Shown: piece by piece, positions 40,992-48,203 of the stretch | Position numbering within the stretch: the stretch's first letter is position 1 | Layout of the letters: every line of letters starts with the position of its first letter | Source: an uncultured beta proteobacterium | GTDB taxonomy: Bacteria > Pseudomonadota > Gammaproteobacteria > Burkholderiales > Burkholderiaceae | Assembly: GCA_903900805.1 (NCBI GenBank) | Contig: CAIUOP010000035.1 | Location: 1-54,355 of the forward strand | Reading direction: 5' to 3' | Length of the DNA stretch: 54,355 nucleotides | Notes under the pieces: generated by a model | What the model was told of the DNA's origin: nothing | Database searches by the model: none | The model's input: the letters and a program-made list of their open reading frames with translations, nothing else | Position numbers and translations under genes: made by a program

Positions 40992-42488
40992 TTACTTCGC
41001 TGAAGCAGGTCCCTGCCAGTTACTGCAGAGGCTAAAGTCAAATTTAGACAAGACTTGGCCAAAGCGCTGGATTTCCAGGCTGTCTAGGGGCTCGCAGCGT
41101 TCGAAGGCTAACTTGCTGCCAACGGGGGGTGAGAAGCTCATGCCAGACCAATTGATAAGAAGAATATTTGCACCCAATGGAAGCTGTCCAAACCAAAAGT
41201 CAAATTGATCTTTTCTTTCATCCAACACAAACACTGGAATCGGTTTTGCGTACCACGCAGCACGGCTACCTAGAGTCCAGTTTTGGACGGCAATACCGTC
41301 TGCTTTAGTGGCTTGACTTAATTGAGCAGCTTTCTGCCCGGCAATTTTCCAGCCATAAAGATCAGCAATTGGGTTTGATTTAATCGATGCAGAACTAATG
41401 CCACCAGATAAAACAAATCCAAAGCCAAGAATACATAGCGCAATTTGAAAGATGAATAAAATACGTATGACAGTTTTGTGCTGAACAGACCATGCTTTAG
41501 CTAAACCAATACCTGCAAATGGAGCCAAGCAAAACCAAGCAGGTGTTGTCCAGTGAGGTAGACTGCCGCCACCAGAAAGACTAGCAAAAATGATAAAAGG
41601 AATAAAGAAGAACCCCAGCAATGACAATAAAGAAAGCTTTGTTGCATGCATACAGTCTTTAAGAAAGATATAGCTACCCATCAGGAGCAAGGGACCAAAC
41701 GCGACAATTTGAATACCAAGGAAGGCCCCGAACCTGCGCCATAACCATTCGCCACCGCTGCCATGGGCAATTTGGTACTTAAAGGAAATCCAGTCATTAG
41801 CCCAGTTCCAATAGAGTACCGGACCTATTAAGAGTAAAGCAAGAAGCGCTGCTAGCCAGAAACCTATTTTTCCAAGCCATGGTTTTCTGCGAGCGCTAAT
41901 AAATACAAGCAGTAAAGCAAAAGCGGTAAAGATGGCAGTGTATTTACTTAAGCCAGCCAATCCAAGTAGTGCTCCAGTTAAAAGCCAATCTCCAATTTTG
42001 AAGTGGTCTTGAACTAACCAACGAAGTGCCATGAACATCAGCCCAAGACTTAATGGTGCCAACAGAGTGTCTGGTAATAAGCCGATGGCAAGTACGTGTG
42101 GCATTGGCGCTGCGATGATAGCGAGAACAGCCATCAGTCCACAAGTGTTGGCTGAAGGTAGTGCGCTAGTGAGGTATCCCGAATTGCGACCTTGGATGAA
42201 GTGGTGAATCTCTTGCGTCACTTGATAAACTAAAAGACAGGAGATTACCCAAAGTAACTCGGGTATTAAACGAATGAAACCTTCGGAAGAAGTGAGAGCA
42301 ACCAGCGGCCACTGAATCCAACCCACCAATGGTGGGTGATCAAAATAGCTCCAAGCTAAATGTTGGGCATATAGTGCGTAATGAGCTTCATCAACCGAAA
42401 ATTCAACTGAAAAACCCAGGGCAAAATGCACTAGCGCTGCTATGCAAACGCAGATTACAGCCCAACTTGAGGGTGATTGATGGCGCAT
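40992..42488 (-). CDS. Glycosyltransferase family 39 membrane protein
   Basis: This 498-residue protein has a dozen or so hydrophobic segments and the GT39/ArnT-like first-loop motif VDEAHYALYAQHLAWSYFDH, followed by PPLVGWIQWP, with the acidic DE pair needed for catalysis. Such enzymes transfer a sugar from a polyprenyl-phosphate donor to lipid or protein on the periplasmic side. The donor and acceptor are unknown; ArnT-type lipid A modification would need arn genes, none of which are here. It is the first gene of the minus-strand unit GT39-UPF0104-GT9-PAP2-rlmJ and is divergent from the DUF3047 lipoprotein across 48 bases. Confidence 0.88.
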   Translation of the reverse strand: MRHQSPSSWAVICVCIAALVHFALGFSVEFSVDEAHYALYAQHLAWSYFDHPPLVGWIQWPLVALTSSEGFIRLIPELLWVISCLLVYQVTQEIHHFIQGRNSGYLTSALPSANTCGLMAVLAIIAAPMPHVLAIGLLPDTLLAPLSLGLMFMALRWLVQDHFKIGDWLLTGALLGLAGLSKYTAIFTAFALLLVFISARRKPWLGKIGFWLAALLALLLIGPVLYWNWANDWISFKYQIAHGSGGEWLWRRFGAFLGIQIVAFGPLLLMGSYIFLKDCMHATKLSLLSLLGFFFIPFIIFASLSGGGSLPHWTTPAWFCLAPFAGIGLAKAWSVQHKTVIRILFIFQIALCILGFGFVLSGGISSASIKSNPIADLYGWKIAGQKAAQLSQATKADGIAVQNWTLGSRAAWYAKPIPVFVLDERKDQFDFWFGQLPLGANILLINWSGMSFSPPVGSKLAFERCEPLDSLEIQRFGQVLSKFDFSLCSNWQGPASAK

Positions 42489-42536
42489 ACATTGATTTTA
42501 GACTCACTCGAGTAATTCTTTGGGACAATTAGCAAT

Positions 42537-43334
42537 ATGTTGAAATACGTTTTACGCCCCCTGATTCTCGCCACGCTGCTTGCATTAGCTGGCTGTGCTG
42601 GTTTTGGTGGCAGTTCAGTTCAAGATGAATCTGGGCAGGCTTTTGATCCTAACAAACTTCCAGCACAGGATGAGCTCCCGAAGTTTTCTGCTGAGACTGC
42701 TCGTAAGGGTATGCCTAATGGTTGGAATTTCTATCGTATAGCGCCCTTTAAGAAGAATACGGTTTACCGTCTTGAGAACTACCAAGGTAGAACTGTACTG
42801 AGCGCTAATTCCAAAACATCAGCCTCGGGTCTAGCTGTGAAGTTACGTCCAAGGTCGGCAAATAATTTATGGCTACAGTGGGAGTGGAAGGCTTTGAGTG
42901 CTATTCCCGAAGCTGATAACGCTGAGCGTTATCACGACGATGCACCCCTCAGAATATTAGTAGCTTTTGATGGTAATAAATCGAAATTGCCATTGAAGGA
43001 GAAGATGAACTTCGAGATGGCCAATCTCATTAGTGGTCAAGAAATGCCTTATGCCACTCTCATGTATATCTGGTCTGGAAAATCACCAGTAGATACGATT
43101 ATTAGTAATGCGCATACCTCGCGCATTAAGATGATTGTGGTTGATTCTGGTTGGGATAACTTAAGTACTTGGCACAAGCATCAACGTGATCTTGCTGCTG
43201 ATTACAAGCGGGCGTATGGAGAAGCTCCTGGTGAGGTGATTGGGATTGCCTTGTTAACGGATACTGACAATACCAAATCAGAAACGCGTGCTATTTATGG
43301 CGATATTGAGTTAGTACGCAAGAATCCAAAATAA
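42537..43334 (+). CDS. DUF3047 lipoprotein
   Basis: This 265-residue protein has a lipoprotein signal peptide (PLILATLLALAGC, cysteine at residue 20) and a DUF3047 domain of unknown function. Domain landmarks are LRPRSANNLWLQWEWKAL, MYIWSGKSPVDTII and AIYGDIELVRK, which suggest a beta-sandwich that might bind carbohydrate, although that is inference. It is divergent from the GT39 unit, with 48 bases shared between them, and faces copA with only 2 bases between the stop codons. No terminator is visible there, so its transcript probably runs into antisense copA sequence. The start lacks a clear Shine-Dalgarno. Confidence 0.85.
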   Translation: MLKYVLRPLILATLLALAGCAGFGGSSVQDESGQAFDPNKLPAQDELPKFSAETARKGMPNGWNFYRIAPFKKNTVYRLENYQGRTVLSANSKTSASGLAVKLRPRSANNLWLQWEWKALSAIPEADNAERYHDDAPLRILVAFDGNKSKLPLKEKMNFEMANLISGQEMPYATLMYIWSGKSPVDTIISNAHTSRIKMIVVDSGWDNLSTWHKHQRDLAADYKRAYGEAPGEVIGIALLTDTDNTKSETRAIYGDIELVRKNPK

Positions 43335-43336
43335 AG

Positions 43337-45610
43337 TTAGCTATGAGAAGGGCGCCAGCGTTTGAGTAAGAGTGCGTTACTTAAGACACAAAAGCTCGAA
43401 AGCGCCATGGCGCTCCCTGCCAGCATTGGAGATAGATAGCCAAGAGCTGCCAAGGGGATTCCAGTGGAATTAAAGATAAAAGCCCAAAACAAATTTTGCT
43501 GAATCTTTCTCCAGGTCTTTTTGGAGATATCAATGGCATCTGCAACTAAAGTAGGATCTCCGCGCATCAAGGTAATGCCCGCAGCCTGCATTGCAACATC
43601 AGTACCCGTAGACATGGCCATACCAACATCTGCCGTGGCTAGAGCAGGTGCATCATTAACGCCATCTCCTACCATCGCAACCCACCTCCGTTCCCCACCC
43701 TTTTGAGATGATTGGAGCTTACGAATCATGTCCGCTTTATTATTTGGCATGATTTGTGCAAAGACTTCATCAATGCCAATGAGGTCACCTACTCTGGTTG
43801 CCGCCGCAGTATTGTCACCCGAGAGCATGACAGTCTGAATGTGTAGCCGATGTAAAGAGGCAATCGCTGCCTTTGCATTACTTTTCAGCTCATCACCAAA
43901 AGCAATGATGGCAAGCGGTGATGATGTGGATTCATTCATCAAAACAGAAATAGTTTGTCCTGCGTCAAAACAAATTTGCGCTTGATGAATAATGTCTGAG
44001 TAATGAATGTTCGTGCTGAGCGATGCCACGCTTTGCAAGCAGAGATTTTGCCCAATCCAAGGTCCAGCGCTAGGTTTGCCACTGATGCCAACGCCTGGCA
44101 ACGCTTTACTCTCAGAGGGCGGGATAGGGCGCAGCCCTTTTTGTTTGGCTGCGTCCAGCAAAGCCTTGGCTAAAGGATGCTCGCTACCCAATTGCAAACC
44201 AGCAGCACTAGCTAGGATGACATCTTCATTTGCCGCGCTAGTAAATGAAATTAAATTAAGCAGTCTCGGCTTGCCAAGGGTCAGCGTCCCAGTTTTATCA
44301 AAGGCAACAATATTTAACCGGTGTGCAAGTTCGAGAACCTGGGGATCTTTAATCAGAATGCCAAAGCGTGCCGCAATTCCAGTTCCTGCCATGATGGCCG
44401 CAGGCGTTGCTAAGCCAAGAGCGCATGGGCATGCAATCACCATGACAGATACTGCCCTGAGTATTGCGATCGATGCAGAGTCTAAATAAAGCCAATTTAC
44501 TAATCCGGTGATGATGGCAATCACAATCACGCTAGGTACGAATACTGCACTCACTTGATCTACTAATTTTTGGATTGGGGCTTTTTGAGTTTGCGCATCT
44601 TCCACTAAAGAAATGATTTGAGAGAGAACGCTTTCGATACCAACGGCTTGCGCTTCAATCACCAAAACACCTTCACCATTGAGGGATCCTCCGATGACTT
44701 TTGCATCTATGGATTTTTTAACCGGGGCACTTTCTCCGGTAAGGAGGGATTCATCTATATGGCTAGTGCCAAGCAAAATCAGACCATCCACCGGAATGCG
44801 TTCCCCAGGCAATACTAATACGCGGTCTTTAGGAAATACTTGCTCCAGTGGCAGGTCACGATATTGATCTAGTGGAGCGCCTTCTGCAATAGGGATATTT
44901 TGGTTGAGTACCTTGGCATGCTCTGGCCACAGTTTTTGTAATGCTCGAATGGCTGCGCTGGTTTGTTGCTTTGCACGAGCCTCTAACCATTTACCTAGTA
45001 GCACCATACAAATAATGACAGCTGAGGCCTCAAAATACAGTTCATGCGTCTCATGGGGTGAAACTATCATTTGATACACACTTAAGCCGTAAGCGGCACT
45101 TGTACCTAGCGCGACTAGCAAGTCCATATTCCCAGTGCCAGATATCAGTGATTTAAAACCTGCTTTGTAAAAGCGCCAGCCCAAAAAGAATTGCACTGGG
45201 CTTGCTAACAGTAATTGCCATTTTGGAGAGAGCGTCCAATGGATGCCAAATAGCATGAGAAACATCGGTAAAAATAATGGCGCGGAAAGAGTAAATCCTA
45301 ACAAGACTCTCCCTAAACCATCTGTACCCCAAAAGGAGTGCGAAGGATTGAGCTGGGTATTTTTGTGGGGACTACTGAGCTTGGCCTCATAACCGGTTTT
45401 TTGGACCAAAGCAATCACAGCATCAATCGCGGTTTCAGAACCAGCATTTAGGCGTACTTTTGCCTGTTCGGTAGCTAAATTGACGCTAGCAGCCTCCACC
45501 CCCGGAATGCACACAAGAGCCTTCTCAACCCTAGCTACACAGGATGCGCAGGTCATTCCACCAATATCTAGGGTAAATAAGCCAGAATTCATCTCTTTTG
45601 CGGTGCTCAT
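43337..45610 (-). CDS. copA: Copper-translocating P-type ATPase (Cu+ exporter)
   Basis: CopA pumps Cu+ out of the cytosol at the cost of ATP. The 757 residues contain one N-terminal heavy-metal domain (GGMTCASC, Cys21 and Cys24) and the CPC metal-transport motif (Cys394, Cys396) in CPCALGLATPAA. They also contain the phosphorylated Asp438 in DKTGTLT, the nucleotide domain HP motif (SEHPLAKAL) and GDGVNDAPALATADVGMAM. CPC plus the CASC domain point to Cu+ (or Ag+). It is divergent from a CopZ-like gene (51 bases between starts). No CueR-type gene or operator was recognised, so regulation is unknown. Confidence 0.95.
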   Translation of the reverse strand: MSTAKEMNSGLFTLDIGGMTCASCVARVEKALVCIPGVEAASVNLATEQAKVRLNAGSETAIDAVIALVQKTGYEAKLSSPHKNTQLNPSHSFWGTDGLGRVLLGFTLSAPLFLPMFLMLFGIHWTLSPKWQLLLASPVQFFLGWRFYKAGFKSLISGTGNMDLLVALGTSAAYGLSVYQMIVSPHETHELYFEASAVIICMVLLGKWLEARAKQQTSAAIRALQKLWPEHAKVLNQNIPIAEGAPLDQYRDLPLEQVFPKDRVLVLPGERIPVDGLILLGTSHIDESLLTGESAPVKKSIDAKVIGGSLNGEGVLVIEAQAVGIESVLSQIISLVEDAQTQKAPIQKLVDQVSAVFVPSVIVIAIITGLVNWLYLDSASIAILRAVSVMVIACPCALGLATPAAIMAGTGIAARFGILIKDPQVLELAHRLNIVAFDKTGTLTLGKPRLLNLISFTSAANEDVILASAAGLQLGSEHPLAKALLDAAKQKGLRPIPPSESKALPGVGISGKPSAGPWIGQNLCLQSVASLSTNIHYSDIIHQAQICFDAGQTISVLMNESTSSPLAIIAFGDELKSNAKAAIASLHRLHIQTVMLSGDNTAAATRVGDLIGIDEVFAQIMPNNKADMIRKLQSSQKGGERRWVAMVGDGVNDAPALATADVGMAMSTGTDVAMQAAGITLMRGDPTLVADAIDISKKTWRKIQQNLFWAFIFNSTGIPLAALGYLSPMLAGSAMALSSFCVLSNALLLKRWRPSHS

Positions 45611-45661
45611 ATGGAAGATAATCTACTGCATACCAAACAAAGTCACTTCAAAAGGGTTGAT

Positions 45662-45856
45662 ATGTTGAGTCTAAAAGTATCTGGCATGACCTGTGGGGGG
45701 TGTATAAAAGCGGTGACCAAGGCGATTCAATCTCAGGATCCGCAAGCCAAGGTTCAGGCAGATTTGGAATCCCAGATGGTCAATCTTGAAACTTCTTTAT
45801 CTGCTTTGCAGGCAAGTCAGATCATCACGGATGCAGGATTTCCGGTGTCTCAATAA
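45662..45856 (+). CDS. CopZ-like heavy-metal-associated domain protein
   Basis: This is a 64-residue single heavy-metal-associated (ferredoxin-like fold) domain with the metal motif GMTCGGC after the first strand (MLSLKVSG), as in copper chaperones that hand Cu+ to CopA. The ATG at 45662 gives the normal domain length; an in-frame ATG at 45611 would add 17 residues unlike the family and reach the copA start. The sequence continues IKAVTKAIQSQDPQAKVQAD and ends DAGFPVSQ. It is divergent from copA, which supports a copper role, although mercuric or other metals cannot be excluded. Confidence 0.9.
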   Translation: MLSLKVSGMTCGGCIKAVTKAIQSQDPQAKVQADLESQMVNLETSLSALQASQIITDAGFPVSQ

Positions 45857-45857
45857 T

Positions 45858-45887
45858 CACCCTTTGAGCTTTGGGTGTTTGAATTTT
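45858..45887 (+). terminator. Weak terminator candidate after the CopZ-like gene
   Basis: CACCC (45858-45862) pairs with GGGTG (45873-45877) and is followed by TTTGAATTTT. The stem has only 5 bp and the loop is 10 bases, so termination strength is doubtful. It lies directly after the stop codon and before the apbC upstream region. Confidence 0.35.
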
Positions 45888-45955
45888 AAGGTCGGTATCA
45901 GCAAATTTTCGCTGGCGCAGTTAATCTACCCGCTATTCATTAAAAATTAATAAAA

Positions 45956-45983
45956 GTAATTCTGAGAATTTATCCGGAATTAC
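45956..45983. promoter_or_regulatory. Nested palindromic site upstream of apbC
   Basis: A perfect palindrome AATTC-TGA-GAATT (45958-45970) is followed by a second GAATT (45977-45981) exactly 11 bases further on. The outer arms GTAATTC (45956-45962) and GAATTAC (45977-45983) also pair. Three half-sites on one helical phase look like an operator. It ends 18 bases before the apbC GTG. The binding protein is unknown. Confidence 0.4.
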
Positions 45984-46001
45984 TGCATATAGGAGAAAGT
46001 A

Positions 46002-47090
46002 GTGTCAGTTACTGTAGAAGCTTTACAAGGAGCCCTTAAAGGCTTGGTTGATCCAAATACAAAAATCGATTTTGTAACAGCTAAAAATCTCAAAAATTTA
46101 CGTGTTGAAGCGGGCGATGTCTCGTTTGATATTGTTTTAGGCTATCCCGCGAAAAGTCAATTTGATTCGATTCGTAAATTGGTCATTAATGCTGTGCGTG
46201 AATTACCCGGCGTTAAAAATGTCAGCGTGAATGTCAGTAGCCAGATAGTTGCGCACGCTGTGCAGCGTGGCGTTAAATTATTGCCGAACGTAAAAAATAT
46301 TATCGCCATTGCTAGTGGTAAGGGCGGGGTTGGTAAATCAACAACTGCCGTGAACTTAGCATTGGCTTTGGCGGCCGAAGGTGCGCAAGTCGGAATCTTG
46401 GATGCCGATATTTATGGCCCAAGCCAGCCTATGATGCTTGGCATTACAGGCAGACCAGAATCCATCGAAGAAAACACGATTGAGCCAATGGAAGGCCATG
46501 GCTTGCAAGCAAGTTCTATTGGCTTCTTGATTGAAGAAGATGCACCAATGGTATGGCGCGGCCCGATGGTTACTTCCGCATTAGAGCAGTTGTTACGCCA
46601 AACCCGTTGGCGTGATTTGGATTACTTAATCGTCGATATGCCGCCAGGTACAGGTGATATTCAGCTAACCTTGTCGCAAAAAGTTCCCGTTACTGGTGCG
46701 GTGATTGTCACTACCCCTCAAGATATTGCTTTATTGGATGCGCGCAAGGGCTTGAAGATGTTCGAGAAGGTTGGCGTTCCGATTGTCGGCATTATTGAAA
46801 ATATGAGTACTTACGTTTGTACAAAGTGTGGCCATGAAGAGCATATCTTTGGTAGTGGCGGTGGCGAAAAAATGTGTAAAGAATATAGCGTTGATTTTTT
46901 AGGTGCCTTACCACTTAATTTATCGATACGGGAACAGGCCGATGCTGGGCGCCCCACTGTAGTAGCTGACCCCGACAGCCCTATCAGTGCGATCTATAAA
47001 AACATTGCTAGACAAGTCGCCATCCGTGTTGCTACTCTGTCTAAAGACATGAGCAGTAAATTTCCTAGTATCGTTGTCCAAAACACCTAA
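46002..47090 (+). CDS. apbC: Iron-sulfur cluster carrier protein ApbC/Mrp
   Basis: ApbC (Mrp/NBP35 family) is a P-loop ATPase that binds and passes on [4Fe-4S] clusters. The 362 residues have an N-terminal DUF59 (MIP18-like) domain, the Walker A motif GKGGVGKS at 106-113 in IIAIASGKGGVGKSTTAVNL, the switch VDMPPGTGDIQLTLSQ, and the C-terminal cluster ligand pair Cys273-x2-Cys276 in YVCTKCGHEEHIFGSGGG. The start is GTG with AGGAGA at 45991-45996, which decides it. It lies 14 bases before the DUF3305 gene, so it may be read with the formate dehydrogenase accessory genes and supply clusters to them. Confidence 0.95.
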   Translation: MSVTVEALQGALKGLVDPNTKIDFVTAKNLKNLRVEAGDVSFDIVLGYPAKSQFDSIRKLVINAVRELPGVKNVSVNVSSQIVAHAVQRGVKLLPNVKNIIAIASGKGGVGKSTTAVNLALALAAEGAQVGILDADIYGPSQPMMLGITGRPESIEENTIEPMEGHGLQASSIGFLIEEDAPMVWRGPMVTSALEQLLRQTRWRDLDYLIVDMPPGTGDIQLTLSQKVPVTGAVIVTTPQDIALLDARKGLKMFEKVGVPIVGIIENMSTYVCTKCGHEEHIFGSGGGEKMCKEYSVDFLGALPLNLSIREQADAGRPTVVADPDSPISAIYKNIARQVAIRVATLSKDMSSKFPSIVVQNT

Positions 47091-47104
47091 GGCCTCGAGT
47101 ATTT

Positions 47105-47644
47105 ATGCGCTTTGCAGTATTAATGCGTAAGCAAAATCTAGATAACCCATGGGTTTCATATCGATGGGCGCCTGCGGAAGTGTTGCCTGATTTTGGACAA
47201 TTCAATCCTCAAAGCCTTCAAAGTAATTCGATCTCAGGCGAATTTTTAGGGCGTGATGCCGACGGTGAATCTTGGCTATTTACTGGCTTTGAATTAAATC
47301 TCTTTCCGGATGAGGCTGAAGGCTACTATCTCACTGTGTCTGCGACAACGCCTGCATGGTTTGTGATGTGGAGATTAGAAGAGGACATCGAGCGTTACAT
47401 TGATGCGAAATCCCTTGCGCTTGCTAAAACTGAAACGACAATGGCAATACCCCATCGAATTTGTGTGAGCTATAACGAAGCTGCCCGATTGCTAGATGGA
47501 GGAGAGTCAGTAGACACCGTGCCTATGAGTGATGAGCATGCTTCTTGGTTACAAGAGTATGTCAATGAGCACTATCACCCTGAGCCCAAAAAGCGTCATC
47601 GTCCTGAATCATTTAAGGGTGCAAATCGCCCAGCGGAGGACTAA
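47105..47644 (+). CDS. DUF3305 protein, formate dehydrogenase accessory
   Basis: This 179-residue protein of DUF3305 begins MRFAVLMRKQNLDNPWVSYR and has WLFTGFELNLFPDEAEGYYL and YNEAARLLDGGESVDTVPM as further recognisable parts. The function is unknown, but the family is repeatedly found next to DUF3306 and formate dehydrogenase genes in proteobacteria, as here. There is no signal peptide or membrane segment; it should be cytosolic. The fold looks mixed alpha/beta with a hydrophilic, histidine-rich tail (EHYHPEPKKRHRPESF). The stop overlaps the DUF3306 ATG by one base (TAATG), which implies coupled synthesis in fixed ratio. Confidence 0.88.
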   Translation: MRFAVLMRKQNLDNPWVSYRWAPAEVLPDFGQFNPQSLQSNSISGEFLGRDADGESWLFTGFELNLFPDEAEGYYLTVSATTPAWFVMWRLEEDIERYIDAKSLALAKTETTMAIPHRICVSYNEAARLLDGGESVDTVPMSDEHASWLQEYVNEHYHPEPKKRHRPESFKGANRPAED

Positions 47645-48192
47645 TGGCCGATGGTTTCTTAAATCGCTGGTCTAAGCGCAAAGCTGGCAAGCAAGATGAC
47701 CTAGTAGAGCAGCCTAAAGAAGCTGTTCAAACTCCTACGCCCATTTCTGCCGCTGAAGAGGTTAAGCCACCAGCATCCCTTGAGGATGTAGAGAAGATCG
47801 ATCGTTTTGATCCTGACTTCTCTGCCTTCATGAAGCCGGATGTAGATCCTGCAGTACAGCAGGCTGCGCTAAAAAAGATGTTTACCGATCCCCATTTCAA
47901 TGTGATGGATGGTTTAGATATCTATATAGGCGACTATTCCAAGCCCGATCCTTTGCCCCCAGGCATGCTTGAAAGAATGGTACAGAGCGATATGCTTAAC
48001 CTTTTCCGCAAGGCGGAGGACACTTCCAAAACAGGGGAAGAGAAATCTGTGGAGCAGGCTGCAGAAACCCAATCTCATGAATCTCTAGAGGCTCAGGACC
48101 AAACTGATTTAACATCCACAGATCCTACAGCGCAGACAAAAACTGCTCACTTGGATGAAGTGCCAATAGAGTCCACCCAGAAAAAAACTTAA
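47644..48192 (+). CDS. DUF3306 protein, formate dehydrogenase accessory
   Basis: This 182-residue protein of DUF3306 has a family core starting MADGFLNRWSKRK. Its central segment (SLEDVEKIDRFDPDFSAFMK, then DPHFNVMDGLDIYIGDYSKP) ends near PPGMLERMVQSDMLNLFRK. The last 60 residues are acidic, Gln/Thr/Ser rich and likely disordered. It contains no cysteine, so it cannot hold an Fe-S cluster itself. It overlaps the DUF3305 stop and precedes the polyferredoxin gene by 11 bases. A role as scaffold or chaperone for formate dehydrogenase maturation is an inference from context. Confidence 0.87.
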   Translation: MADGFLNRWSKRKAGKQDDLVEQPKEAVQTPTPISAAEEVKPPASLEDVEKIDRFDPDFSAFMKPDVDPAVQQAALKKMFTDPHFNVMDGLDIYIGDYSKPDPLPPGMLERMVQSDMLNLFRKAEDTSKTGEEKSVEQAAETQSHESLEAQDQTDLTSTDPTAQTKTAHLDEVPIESTQKKT

Positions 48193-48203
48193 GAAGATAG
48201 TGC

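Noticed and set aside
44007..44489. Plus-strand open frame of 160 residues within copA
   Set aside because: It overlaps the phosphorylation domain of copA on the opposite strand and has no domain or start signal of its own.
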